From positions 1-33,025 of the forward strand of contig CAMDCW010000008.1 in the NCBI GenBank assembly GCA_945890745.1: DNA of 33,025 bases. Direction: 5' to 3'. A program made the position numbers and the translations under genes. The notes under the pieces are model-generated. The model was not told the origin of the DNA. It made no database searches and saw nothing but the letters and a program-made list of their open reading frames with translations. Origin of the DNA: Phycisphaera mikurensis NBRC 102666 (GTDB lineage Bacteria; Planctomycetota; Phycisphaerae; Phycisphaerales; SM1A02). This document shows, one piece after another, positions 8,065 through 15,246 of the stretch; positions within the stretch are counted from its first letter, which is position 1; each line of letters begins with the position of its first letter.

Positions 8065-8616
8065 TTAGGAGCCGAACGCCTTACCCTGCTTGCGCTGGAT
8101 GACTTCAGTGGTGTATTTGATGCCCTTGCCGTTGTACGGTTCTGGCTTACGCTTGGCGCGGCACTTGGAGGCGAACTCGCCAACCGCCTGCTTGTCCGGT
8201 CCGCTGACGGTGATCATCATCTGGACCACCTCAACCTTGACGCCATCGGGGATGGCAACATCGAGGGTGTTGGCGAAGCCCACGGTGAGCACGAGCTTCT
8301 TGCCCTGCACCTTGGCACCCCAACCGACGCCGACGATTTCGAGCTTCTTCTCGTAGCCCTTGAGCACGCCTTCAACCGCCGTAGCGATGAGTGCGCGAGT
8401 GGTGCCCCAGAAGGCCCGGTTGCTGCCGAGGTCCACGATCGCGGGATCCATGGTGACTTCGACAATGGCACCCTCAAGTTTGACGCCGACTTCTGGTCGG
8501 TACGTCATTGAGAGTTTGCCCTTGGGACCCTCGAAATTAACAGTTCTGGAAGCCGGATTAACGGCAACCTTTACTCCTGCGGGGATCATGACGGGCTTAC
8601 GTGCGATGCGAGACAT
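8065..8616 (-). CDS. rplF: Ribosomal protein uL6
   Basis: uL6 lies at the base of the L7/L12 stalk near the sarcin-ricin loop. The 183-residue protein begins MSRIARKPVMIPAGVKV and has two similar domains. The C-terminal signature is KPEPYNGKGIKYTTEVIQRKQGKAFG, seen in parts: PEPYNGKGI and the K-rich end. Length is normal. The ATG is preceded by AGGAGCAGCAGC. It lies between rpsH and rplR with gaps of 24-28 nt, the conserved order. Confidence 0.98.
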   Translation of the reverse strand: MSRIARKPVMIPAGVKVAVNPASRTVNFEGPKGKLSMTYRPEVGVKLEGAIVEVTMDPAIVDLGSNRAFWGTTRALIATAVEGVLKGYEKKLEIVGVGWGAKVQGKKLVLTVGFANTLDVAIPDGVKVEVVQMMITVSGPDKQAVGEFASKCRAKRKPEPYNGKGIKYTTEVIQRKQGKAFGS

Positions 8617-8644
8617 GCTGCTGCTCCTGAGTCGCTGTGAATGG

Positions 8645-9043
8645 TCAACCGACGGTCGCGACGACTTCGCCGCCGAGGCGCTTCTCGCGGCACTCGCGAT
8701 CGCTCATGACGCCGTGGCTGGTGGAAACGATGGCAATACCGAGACCCGACATCGGGCGCGGAAGTTCCTCGACACCGCGGTACACGCGGCAACCGGTACG
8801 CGAAACGCGCTCGAGGTGATGAATGAGCATCTCGCCACGGGGGCCGTACTTGAGGTCGACGCGGATGAGGCCTTGACGGCCGTCGGCGACGAGTTCGAAG
8901 CTGCGGATGTAGCCCTCTTTGACGAGGACTCCAGCCACTCCGTGGTTGAGCTTGTTGTTGAGGACGAGCACCTGCTTCGCCCGATTTCGGCAGGCGTTAC
9001 GGATGCGGGTGAGCATGTCAGCGGTGAGGTCTTGAAGCGCCAT
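8645..9043 (-). CDS. rpsH: Ribosomal protein uS8
   Basis: uS8 binds the central domain of 16S rRNA early in assembly. In E. coli it also represses the spc operon by binding its mRNA. The 132-residue protein has the N-terminal DMLTRIRNACRN and the C-terminal signature block with GLGIAIVSTSHGVMSDRECR, ending in GGEVVATVG. The start has AAGGAGCCGAAC upstream. No mRNA mimic of the 16S binding site was recognised by eye near rplE, where E. coli has its own. Confidence 0.98.
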   Translation of the reverse strand: MALQDLTADMLTRIRNACRNRAKQVLVLNNKLNHGVAGVLVKEGYIRSFELVADGRQGLIRVDLKYGPRGEMLIHHLERVSRTGCRVYRGVEELPRPMSGLGIAIVSTSHGVMSDRECREKRLGGEVVATVG

Positions 9044-9079
9044 GTTCGGCTCCTTCTAATTCGTTGATCTTGGAGAGGG

Positions 9080-9265
9080 TCACCAGGACGCCTTACGCAT
9101 GCCGGGGACCATGCCCTGGAGCGCGAGCTCCCGGAGCATGTGTCGGCAAATACGGAACTTGCGATAGTTGCCACGGGCGCGGCCTGTGATCTCGCACCGG
9201 AGCTGCTCTCGGCTTGAGAACTTCGGCTTCCGACTCATCTTTGCAAATACTCGCTTGCTAGCCAT
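9080..9265 (-). CDS. rpsN: Ribosomal protein uS14, short form with zinc ligands lost
   Basis: uS14 lies in the head of the small subunit. The protein has 61 residues, the length of the short zinc-binding type, with ICRHMLRELALQG and the family end PGMRKASW. The four Cys that bind zinc in this type stand at 24, 27, 40 and 43. Here they are Cys24, Thr27, Cys40 and Met43, so half are gone. This looks like a short-type uS14 that no longer depends on zinc. The ATG is preceded by AAGGAACACCTGA. It lies between rplE and rpsH. Confidence 0.97.
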   Translation of the reverse strand: MASKRVFAKMSRKPKFSSREQLRCEITGRARGNYRKFRICRHMLRELALQGMVPGMRKASW

Positions 9266-9357
9266 TCAGGTGTTCCTTGTCGAGCTTTCGGTCAGTTCGA
9301 TCGTTCAGTGATTCGTTCGTTTGGGCCGGCGCGTGCCGACCTCTGGGTTTGTTTCGA

Positions 9358-9960
9358 TTACTTCTTCTTGCGGTCTTCAGGCTTCTCAAACGGCATTCCC
9401 AATTCAGCCAACGCGAATCGGCTCATCTTGGGATCGCTGTTGCGGAAGACGATGGTGATGTTCATTCCGTGGAAGAACGTCACGCTCGCCATGTTGATCT
9501 CCGGCCACACGGCCTGCTCGCTGAGGCCGAAGCTCCAGGAACCGCCCTTGTCGAATGATCGATCATTGACGCCTCGGAAGTCCTTGATACGCGGAATCGC
9601 GAGGTTCATGAGACGATCGAGGAAGCTCCACATCTTGTCGCGACGAAGCGTGACCATGAAGCCGCTGGGGGCGCCTTCGCGAACCTTAAAGTTCGAGACG
9701 CTCTTCTTGGCAATGGTCATGACGGCCTTCTGGCCGGTGATCTTGCGATAGGTGTCGTACACCGTGTCGCGGATCTCGGGCTTGAGCTTCTGGTTTTCCA
9801 GTTGCTTGCCGACGCCGGTGTTGACGATGACCTTCTCGATCACCGGAACTTGGTTGATGTTGGTCAGACCGAACTCTTTCATGAGTTTCGGGGCGACCTG
9901 CTCCATATACATCGTGTGGAGCCTGGACTTGGTGGCTGTGGTGGTCATGTTTGGGCTCAC
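9358..9960 (-). CDS. rplE: Ribosomal protein uL5
   Basis: uL5 binds 5S rRNA and contacts the P-site tRNA. The 200-residue sequence contains VPVIEKVIVNTGVGKQ (about 38-53), KVREGAPSGFMVTLRRDKMW (20 residues, about 92-111), and the C-terminal GMNITIVFRNSD. The C-terminus has a short basic tail. The start used is a GTG that overlaps the rplX stop (GTGA) with AAGG 4-5 nt upstream. An ATG 12 nt further on (9948) is the alternative and has no good Shine-Dalgarno site. Confidence 0.96.
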   Translation of the reverse strand: MSPNMTTTATKSRLHTMYMEQVAPKLMKEFGLTNINQVPVIEKVIVNTGVGKQLENQKLKPEIRDTVYDTYRKITGQKAVMTIAKKSVSNFKVREGAPSGFMVTLRRDKMWSFLDRLMNLAIPRIKDFRGVNDRSFDKGGSWSFGLSEQAVWPEINMASVTFFHGMNITIVFRNSDPKMSRFALAELGMPFEKPEDRKKK

Positions 9961-10322
9961 TTAGCCTTCTTGCCGGCGGCTGCGGCCGGGGTCTTGCGAG
10001 CTGGGGAGACGACGCCGAGTTCCTTGCCGCTCTTAGCAGCAACGCGAACCTTGGAGCCGTCGGCCTTCACGGCGAAGCGCACGCGAGTGGGCTTGCCGTC
10101 AGCGATCGGGCTGACCTTGGAAATGTGGATCGGGAGTTCAAGCTTGACGATCGCGCCCTTTGGACGCAATTGAGTCGGCTTCATGTGCTTGGTGCGGAGA
10201 TTGATCCCCTTCACCACGCAGCGCGAGGTTGAAGGATCAACTGAGACGACCTCACCGGTCTTGCCCTTGTCGGAGCCAGAGCGGACGAAGACAACATCAC
10301 CCTTGCGGATGTGGGCTGGCAT
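9957..10322 (-). CDS. rplX: Ribosomal protein uL24
   Basis: uL24 starts large-subunit assembly and lies near the tunnel exit. The 121-residue protein has the KOW motif near the start (HIRKGDVVFVRSGSDKGKTG, residues 4-23) followed by VKGINLRTKHMKPTQ. An Ala/Lys-rich tail extends past the usual length of about 105. The ATG shares its A with the rplN stop (TAATG) and the gene overlaps the rplE start by 4 nt, so rplN, rplX and rplE are probably translationally coupled. Confidence 0.97.
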   Translation of the reverse strand: MPAHIRKGDVVFVRSGSDKGKTGEVVSVDPSTSRCVVKGINLRTKHMKPTQLRPKGAIVKLELPIHISKVSPIADGKPTRVRFAVKADGSKVRVAAKSGKELGVVSPARKTPAAAAGKKAK

Positions 10323-10708
10323 TAGATGACCTCCGTAGCGAGGGACACGATCTTCATGAAGTTCTTCTCGCGAAGCTCACGAGCGACGGCGCCGAAGATG
10401 CGGGTGCCCTTCGGATTGCCTTCCTTGTCAACGAGGACGCATGCGTTCGAATCGAATCGAACGTAGCTGCCATCGGAGCGGCGGGTCGGTGACTTCACGC
10501 GGACGATGACTGCCTCAGCCTTATCGCCGGACTTGACTTGGCCGTTCGGGATCGCGTCCTTGATGGCGCAGATCACGCGGTCACCGACGCCCATGGAGGC
10601 GCGGGTGAAACGTCCGGTGGCGGTAGAGACGCCGAGTACGCCGATCACCATGGCGACCTTTGCGCCACTGTTGTCAGCCACTTCGAGTCTGGATTCCTTC
10701 TGAATCAT
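10322..10708 (-). CDS. rplN: Ribosomal protein uL14
   Basis: uL14 forms part of the inter-subunit bridge region near the factor-binding site. The 128-residue protein begins [17 protein letters not shown] and ends with [20 protein letters not shown] plus a short tail, both family signatures. It is a few residues longer than the usual 122. ACAGGAACAAGC precedes the ATG. The gene follows rpsQ after a 65-nt gap with two hairpins and overlaps rplX by one base. Confidence 0.98.
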   Translation of the reverse strand: MIQKESRLEVADNSGAKVAMVIGVLGVSTATGRFTRASMGVGDRVICAIKDAIPNGQVKSGDKAEAVIVRVKSPTRRSDGSYVRFDSNACVLVDKEGNPKGTRIFGAVARELREKNFMKIVSLATEVI

Positions 10709-10727
10709 GCTTGTTCCTGTCTTCGTT

Positions 10728-10767
10728 GTCCCGAAATCGGGACGTGTTGCGCGGGGCTCATTGCCCC
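10728..10767 (-). repeat. Two adjacent hairpins in the rpsQ-rplN gap
   Basis: Two perfect inverted repeats stand side by side: a 6-bp stem (10728-10733/10738-10743, loop AAAT) and a 5-bp stem (10753-10757/10763-10767, loop TCATT). They fill most of the 65-nt gap. Neither is followed by a T-run on the minus strand, so they are not simple terminators. Confidence 0.45.
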
Positions 10768-10773
10768 ATCAAT

Positions 10774-11100
10774 TCACTTCTTCTTCTTGGTGCCAGCGTC
10801 TGCTTCAAAGACCATCTCGGCCTTCGCCGGAGCCTTCTCTACAACGCGGACAACGGTCCAATGCTTGGTTCGGGAAATCGGACGGCACTCCGCGATTTCA
10901 ACGCGGTCGCCGACGCCGGTCTCATTCTTCGCATCATGCACATGCAGGACGGTGCGCTTACGCACGTACTTGCCGTACTTGGGGTGCTTGGAGACGTACT
11001 GGATCGTCACCTTGCGCGTCTTCTCGCGCGAGGCGGTTTCGACGATGCCGATGCGATGCTGAGCGTTCTCAGTGACGTTGATCTCTGCCTTGGTACTCAC
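10774..11100 (-). CDS. rpsQ: Ribosomal protein uS17
   Basis: uS17 binds the 5' domain of 16S rRNA. The 108-residue protein contains the OB-fold core with KTRKVTIQYVSKHPKYGKYV and RKRTVLHVHDAKNE, then the family signature GDRVEIAECRPISRTKHW (about 63-80). It is longer than the usual 85 because of a C-terminal acidic-then-lysine tail. The start is a GTG that overlaps the rpmC stop by 4 nt (GTGA), a coupling arrangement also seen at rplX-rplE. Confidence 0.96.
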   Translation of the reverse strand: MSTKAEINVTENAQHRIGIVETASREKTRKVTIQYVSKHPKYGKYVRKRTVLHVHDAKNETGVGDRVEIAECRPISRTKHWTVVRVVEKAPAKAEMVFEADAGTKKKK

Positions 11101-11297
11101 GTGGTGACCTTCTTCATGCGGGTGGTTCGCTCGGTCAGAAGACGCGCCAAGAGTTGGCGATTCTTCTTGAACTGGGACGAGTCCTTGATCTTCTCAGTGA
11201 TCGTCTGGGCGCGGAGCTCATAGAGCTTCTTGCGGAGACGGGCTGCTTCGGCGGCGATTTCTTCGTCGCGGAGCTTTTTGACTTCAGCTGCCTTCAT
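11097..11297 (-). CDS. rpmC: Ribosomal protein uL29
   Basis: uL29 is a small two-helix protein by the tunnel exit, where SRP and trigger factor dock. The 66-residue sequence MKAAEVKKLRDEEI, followed by ELRAQT and the second helix with RQLLARLLTER, fits the family in length and pattern. It lies between rplP and rpsQ, its invariant place, and overlaps the rpsQ start by 4 nt. Confidence 0.96.
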   Translation of the reverse strand: MKAAEVKKLRDEEIAAEAARLRKKLYELRAQTITEKIKDSSQFKKNRQLLARLLTERTTRMKKVTT

Positions 11298-11347
11298 CTT
11301 TTGGCTGCCTTTCGAGTGGAGTAGTTCGGGTGGAATTCAATGACTGA

Positions 11348-11770
11348 TCAGACTGCAAGTCGGCGGCCGACGAAGCGGCAACGAACTGGCATCTTGTGTG
11401 CGATACGCGCGAATGCCTGCTTGGCCAGATCCTCGGGCACGCCCGCGATCTCAAACAGCACGGTGCCAGGCTTCACGCAGGCAGCCCAGAAGTCCACTTC
11501 AGCCTTACCCTTACCCATGCGGGTTTCGAGCGGCTTCTTGGAAATTGGCTTGTCTGGGAAGACACGGATGAACACCTTGCCCTGGCGACGCAGGAAGTGC
11601 TGCGCTGCAACACGGCCAGCTTCAAGCTGACGGCCGGAGAGCCAATGCGTCTCGAGGCACTGAAGGCCGTAGTCACCGAAGGCGACATAGTTGCCGCGGG
11701 TGGCTTTGCCCTTCATCTTGCCGCGCTGCTGCTTGCGGAATTTGACTCGCTTTGGAATCAGGTTTGACAT
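11348..11770 (-). CDS. rplP: Ribosomal protein uL16
   Basis: uL16 lies near the A site and helps tRNA accommodation. The 140-residue protein begins MSNLIPKRVKFRKQQRGKMK and has the signatures RVFPDKPISKKPLETRMGKG (20 residues, about 88-107) and the VKPGTVLFEIAGV block. The normal length and family ends confirm the frame. CAGGACCAAACG precedes the ATG. It lies between rpsC and rpmC as in the S10 operon. Confidence 0.98.
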   Translation of the reverse strand: MSNLIPKRVKFRKQQRGKMKGKATRGNYVAFGDYGLQCLETHWLSGRQLEAGRVAAQHFLRRQGKVFIRVFPDKPISKKPLETRMGKGKAEVDFWAACVKPGTVLFEIAGVPEDLAKQAFARIAHKMPVRCRFVGRRLAV

Positions 11771-11797
11771 CGTTTGGTCCTGTTTGCTTCTTCTTTA

Positions 11798-12499
11798 TCA
11801 GCGACGGCCGCGGGCGCGTGCGCGTCCGCCAGCTGCGTTGGTGGTGGTGTCGTCTTCGGCTTGCTCGAACAGGCCCTTGTAGACCCAGACCTTGATGCCG
11901 ATGATTCCGTAGGTGGTTTCAACGTGGGTGATCGAGAAATCGATGTTGGCCTGCAAGGTCGACAGTGGGATGGAACCCAAGCGAGTGTCGAAGGTGCGTG
12001 CGAGCTCGGCGCCGCCGAGTCGACCAGCCATGAGGATGCGGATGCCCTTGGCACCGTTCTGCATTGCGCCTTCGGCACGCTGCTTCACGACGCGGCGGTA
12101 GTTCGCACGCTTCTTGATCTGTTCGGCCATCGACTCGCCGATGAGGCGGGCAACGATTTCCGGATTCTTGATCTCGATGATCTTGATGCCAACCTTGCGG
12201 CCGGTGAGAGCCTCAAGATCCTTGGTGAGACGCTCGATCTCGGCGCCCTTGAGGCCGACGACCTGGCCCGGACGGGCGGTCTTCACGATGACCGAGAGTT
12301 CTTCACGGGTGCGCTCGATGTAGACATCGCTCACTGCCGCGTAAGGAGGCGTGCGGTTCAGGCGCTTGTCGATGAACTTGCGGATCTTGTAATCCTCGAC
12401 GAGCAGTTCGCCGAAGAGCGCCTTAGGTGCAAACCAGCGGCTCTTGTGAGCCTCGGTCACTCCGACGCGGAATCCGAAAGGGTTGGTCTTCTGTCCCAT
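11798..12499 (-). CDS. rpsC: Ribosomal protein uS3
   Basis: uS3 forms part of the mRNA entry tunnel and its helicase site. The 233-residue protein begins MGQKTNPFGFRVGVTE. It has the KH domain (residues about 38-108, with RPGQVVGLKGAEIERLTKDL) and the C-terminal domain with NGAKGIRILMAGRLGGAELA. A short Arg/Gly-rich tail ends it. Length is normal. The start has AGGAACACCCACA upstream. It lies between rplV and rplP. Confidence 0.98.
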   Translation of the reverse strand: MGQKTNPFGFRVGVTEAHKSRWFAPKALFGELLVEDYKIRKFIDKRLNRTPPYAAVSDVYIERTREELSVIVKTARPGQVVGLKGAEIERLTKDLEALTGRKVGIKIIEIKNPEIVARLIGESMAEQIKKRANYRRVVKQRAEGAMQNGAKGIRILMAGRLGGAELARTFDTRLGSIPLSTLQANIDFSITHVETTYGIIGIKVWVYKGLFEQAEDDTTTNAAGGRARARGRR

Positions 12500-12523
12500 T
12501 GTGGGTGTTCCTGTGTGTGGACG

Positions 12524-12871
12524 TCAGCGGACGTCGACGGAGACGTGAATGTGGCTAGTGCGCTTCATGATTGGGTGCGAACGACCGCGATCCTTTGGCT
12601 GGAAACGCTTGATGGTCGGACCTTCGTCGACGCGGCTTTCGCTCACGAAGAGACGACCAACATCGAGGTTGGCCTCCTCTGCATTTGCAACCGCGCTGCG
12701 AAGGACAGTCTTGATGAACCACGCGCCGCGGCGTGGGCTGAAGTCGAGGACGGCAATCGCGTCTTCGATCTTCTTGCCGCGAATCATGTCCGCAACCAGT
12801 CGCGCCTTGCGGGGCGCGATGCGGGCGAACTTGTGGGACGCGGCGTACTGTTTGGTGTCTTTGGAAGCCAT
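12524..12871 (-). CDS. rplV: Ribosomal protein uL22
   Basis: uL22 lines the exit tunnel with a long beta hairpin, a site of macrolide resistance changes in other bacteria. The protein contains FARIAPRKARLVADMIRGK (19 residues) near its start and the hairpin end with DRGRSHPIMKRTSHIHV. The ATG at 12871 gives 115 residues. An ATG at 12883 adds four residues. Neither has a clear Shine-Dalgarno site, but AACACC before the inner ATG matches the spacer seen before rpmJ. It lies between rpsS and rpsC. Confidence 0.95.
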   Translation of the reverse strand: MASKDTKQYAASHKFARIAPRKARLVADMIRGKKIEDAIAVLDFSPRRGAWFIKTVLRSAVANAEEANLDVGRLFVSESRVDEGPTIKRFQPKDRGRSHPIMKRTSHIHVSVDVR

Positions 12872-12894
12872 GGTGTTATTCATTCAAGTGCATG

Positions 12895-12911
12895 ATGGCG
12901 CGGGGCGCCAT
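12895..12911 (-). repeat. Hairpin in the rpsS-rplV gap
   Basis: A perfect 7-bp inverted repeat (12895-12901/12905-12911) with the loop GGG lies in the short gap between the rpsS stop and the rplV start. It lies 12-40 nt upstream of the candidate rplV starts. It could hold back ribosomes or nucleases, and may explain the poor ribosome binding site of rplV if translation is coupled. Confidence 0.45.
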
Positions 12912-12918
12912 CGCGGAC

Positions 12919-13194
12919 TTAGATGCCTTCCTTCTTGTTGGTGTGACCCTTGAAGGTGCGCGTGTGCGAGAACTCGCCGAGCTTGTGCCCGACCATCTCT
13001 TCACTGATGAAGACTTCGACGAAACTGCGACCGTTGTGGACCGCAAAGGTCAGGCCGACAAACTCTGGAACGACCGTGCATGCACGGCGCCAGGTCTTGA
13101 TCGGCGAGCGCTTGCCGGTGCTGGCCTGCATTGCCTCCGCGCGACGGAACAACTTCTCGTCAACAACGGGGCCTTTCTTAAGTGAACGGGACAT
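12919..13194 (-). CDS. rpsS: Ribosomal protein uS19
   Basis: uS19 lies in the small-subunit head beside uS13. The 91-residue protein begins [15 protein letters not shown] and has the C-terminal signature with [17 protein letters not shown] (about 70-86). Length is normal. The start has GGAGAACACGCC upstream. It lies between rplB and rplV, the fixed order in S10 operons. Confidence 0.98.
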   Translation of the reverse strand: MSRSLKKGPVVDEKLFRRAEAMQASTGKRSPIKTWRRACTVVPEFVGLTFAVHNGRSFVEVFISEEMVGHKLGEFSHTRTFKGHTNKKEGI

Positions 13195-13218
13195 GGCGTG
13201 TTCTCCGGGGGTGTGTTC

Positions 13219-14073
13219 TTAGAGCTTGAGCTGGCCGTAACGGCGACTCTTGCGACGACGAATGATGAGCTTGTCGGACGAGAGTCCGTAGCGACGAGTG
13301 CGACCGCCCTTTGAGAGCGTTCCGCTTGCGTTGGAAGGATCCTGGCCGCCCTTGGAGCGACCTTCACCACCACCGTGTGGATGCTGATGATGACTCATTG
13401 CAACACCACGGGTGCGTGGGCGGCGACCGAGCCAACGAGCGCGACCAGCCTTACCGAGGACAACGTTTGAGTTGTCAGGGTTGCCGACCATTCCGACGGT
13501 TGCACGACACTCGAGAAGCACTTGGCGAATTTCGCCCGATGGCATCACGAGGGTTGCGAAGCGACCTTCCTTGTTGGTCAAGCGGGCGCCGATGCCTGCA
13601 GCACGAACCATGGTGCCGCCGCGTCCGGGAGTGGCTTCGATGTTGTGAACTTCGAGACCAGTTGGGATGTGCTTCAACGGCATGCAGTTGCCGGCGCGCG
13701 GATCGATTTGATCAGCGGAGCTCAACACCGAATCGCCAGCGGTCAGGCCCTTCGGAGCCAAGATGTAGCGAAGCGTGCCGTCTTCGTACTTCAAGAGAGC
13801 AATGTGGCACGTGCGGTTTGGGTCGTATTCGATCCCGACCACCGTTGCCTTCATGCCGTCCTTCTGGCGCTTGAAGTCAATGAGGCGGTAGCGGCGCTTG
13901 TGACCGCCACCCTGTTGAATGACGGTGAGTTTGCCCTGGCAGTTACGGCCACCCGTCTTGTGCAAGGGGCGAAGCAGGCTCTTCTCGGGTGACTTCTTAG
14001 TCACCTCGATGTGCATGTTCACCGAGGCATTACGCCGGGCGTTCGTTGTTGGTTTGTAGACGCGAATTGCCAT
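13219..14073 (-). CDS. rplB: Ribosomal protein uL2
   Basis: uL2 is needed for subunit joining and peptidyl transfer. The 284-residue protein begins MAIRVYKPTTNARR, has the N-terminal domain with LLRPLHKTGGRNCQGKLT, and carries the catalytic-region signature RGVAMSHHQHPHGGGEGRS (about 223-241). In E. coli the matching segment is VAMNPVDHPHGGGEG, so this protein has a modified two-histidine insert just before the conserved HPHGGGEG. Length is near the usual 275. CAGGAGCAACAC precedes the ATG. Confidence 0.98.
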   Translation of the reverse strand: MAIRVYKPTTNARRNASVNMHIEVTKKSPEKSLLRPLHKTGGRNCQGKLTVIQQGGGHKRRYRLIDFKRQKDGMKATVVGIEYDPNRTCHIALLKYEDGTLRYILAPKGLTAGDSVLSSADQIDPRAGNCMPLKHIPTGLEVHNIEATPGRGGTMVRAAGIGARLTNKEGRFATLVMPSGEIRQVLLECRATVGMVGNPDNSNVVLGKAGRARWLGRRPRTRGVAMSHHQHPHGGGEGRSKGGQDPSNASGTLSKGGRTRRYGLSSDKLIIRRRKSRRYGQLKL

Positions 14074-14095
14074 GTGTTGCTCCTGTTCCTATTTC

Positions 14096-14371
14096 TTAGA
14101 ACAGCTCGATCTTTTGTCCGTCGGCGACGCGGACCATTGCCCGCTTCCAAGTCTTACCGAGGGTCTTGCCGTACTTGTAAGTGCGATCACGCTCTTGACG
14201 GACCTGAGTCCGTACCGCGACAACCGTGACGCCGTAGATGGCTTCAATAGCCTTCTTGACGTCGGTCCTCGTTGCGCGGTGGTCAACGTGGAACGCGTAT
14301 TGGTTGAATTCACTGGCAGCCGTCACCTTCTCGGTGATGATCGGCATCTTGATGACTGTTGTGGGTTCCAT
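14096..14371 (-). CDS. rplW: Ribosomal protein uL23
   Basis: uL23 lies at the tunnel exit and is a docking site for trigger factor and SRP. The 91-residue protein has IKMPIITEKVT near its start, then the central FHVDHRATRTDVKKAIEAIY (20 residues, about 28-47) and the second half GKTLGKTWKRAMVRVADGQKI, ending ELF. Length is normal for the bacterial form. It lies between rplD and rplB, with 22-23 nt gaps. Confidence 0.97.
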   Translation of the reverse strand: MEPTTVIKMPIITEKVTAASEFNQYAFHVDHRATRTDVKKAIEAIYGVTVVAVRTQVRQERDRTYKYGKTLGKTWKRAMVRVADGQKIELF

Positions 14372-14394
14372 CGTTGATTGGCCTTTCAGAGGGC

Positions 14395-15051
14395 TCAGGC
14401 CTCAGTCTTCTCGGCGACTGGGTAGCAAGTCTCATCGATGAACGAGGCGAGTGAGGCCTTGTCAACAACGAGGAAGCGGTGGTTGAGGAGGTCGAACACA
14501 TTGAGCTGCTCGATGCGGCGAACATCAACGCCTTCGATGTTGCGCGCAGACGCCATGGCAGTTCGGTTGGCTGGGTTCACGGCGACGAGGCAGGTTCGGT
14601 TGATACCGACCTTCTTCATCATGCCGGCGAAGGTCTTGGTGTTCGGCTCGGCAAATGCCAGTGAGTCGAAGCACTTCACTTCGTTGTCAACAAGCTTCGC
14701 CAGGAGGGCGTTGCGGTTGGCAAGTCGGCGCATCTTCTTGGTGAGGTCAGTGCGGAAGTCCTCGCGGGTGCGGGTCTTCGCAAACGCAACGCCACCACCC
14801 TTGCGTCCGGGGACGCGCGAGGCGCCGACGCGGGAGCTTCCCGTGCCCTTCTGCTTGTAGAGCTTGCGGGTTGAGCCCTGCACGGAGCCGCGGCTCTTGG
14901 TGCGAGCTGAGCCCTGGCGCTGGTTACCGTGGGTGACGACGTAGGCCTGCTTGAGCAGGGCGTGGCGGATTTCGCCACCTAACAGGGTCTCGTCGATCTT
15001 GAGGACGTCGACCTGCTTGCCTTCGGAGTTGAGAATCGGAAGTTCGATCAT
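14395..15051 (-). CDS. rplD: Ribosomal protein uL4
   Basis: uL4 lines the exit tunnel. In E. coli it also represses its own S10 operon by binding the leader RNA. The 218-residue protein begins MIELPILNSEGKQVDVLKID, has the tunnel loop rich in basic and glycine residues (about 50-95, with GSSRVGASRVPGRKGGGVAF), and the C-terminal globular domain. Length is normal. The ATG lies only 2 nt after the stop of a strong upstream mini-ORF (15054-15080), so initiation here is probably linked to that leader. The gap to rplC is the longest inside the operon (195 nt). Confidence 0.97.
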   Translation of the reverse strand: MIELPILNSEGKQVDVLKIDETLLGGEIRHALLKQAYVVTHGNQRQGSARTKSRGSVQGSTRKLYKQKGTGSSRVGASRVPGRKGGGVAFAKTRTREDFRTDLTKKMRRLANRNALLAKLVDNEVKCFDSLAFAEPNTKTFAGMMKKVGINRTCLVAVNPANRTAMASARNIEGVDVRRIEQLNVFDLLNHRFLVVDKASLASFIDETCYPVAEKTEA

Positions 15052-15053
15052 TG

Positions 15054-15080
15054 TTACTTACCTTCGCGGGTTGTCCGCAT
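15054..15080 (-). CDS. Candidate leader peptide of rplD (8 codons)
   Basis: Just upstream of rplD there is an exceptionally strong Shine-Dalgarno stretch (GGGAGGAGGAGG, 15084-15095). Three nucleotides later comes ATG, then seven codons and TAA, giving the peptide MRTTREGK. Its stop codon lies 2 nt before the rplD ATG and in a different frame. This is the layout of termination-reinitiation coupling or a translated leader. Alternatively, the strong site may serve rplD from a distance of 32 nt, which is unusually far. Such an ORF is too short to judge from composition. Confidence 0.4.
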   Translation of the reverse strand: MRTTREGK

Positions 15081-15130
15081 TCGCCTCCTCCTCCCGACGC
15101 CTGTTATTCAGTGGCGGCGGGCAGGATTTG

Positions 15131-15171
15131 ACTCAGGTTCCTTGAGTTGCTGGCAGGTTTAGGCTGCCAGC
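15131..15171 (-). repeat. Paired hairpins in the rplC-rplD gap
   Basis: A perfect 8-bp inverted repeat (15149-15156/15164-15171, 7-nt loop) adjoins a 5-bp one (15131-15135/15143-15147). They lie midway in the 195-nt rplC-rplD gap, upstream of the leader ORF of rplD. On the minus strand no T-run follows, so a regulatory or processing role is more likely than full termination. A uL4 target site is one possibility, by inference from E. coli. Confidence 0.45.
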
Positions 15172-15246
15172 AGTTCGTTTATTTGTCGTGACCGCGTGGT
15201 TCCGCGCCTGAATGGCGACGGCCTTCGCAATCCCAAGTTAACGCCA

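Noticed and set aside
11774-12895. Plus-strand open frame (373 codons) opposite rpsC and rplV
   Set aside because: It is antisense to two ribosomal protein genes with clear signatures; no own motif or start site.
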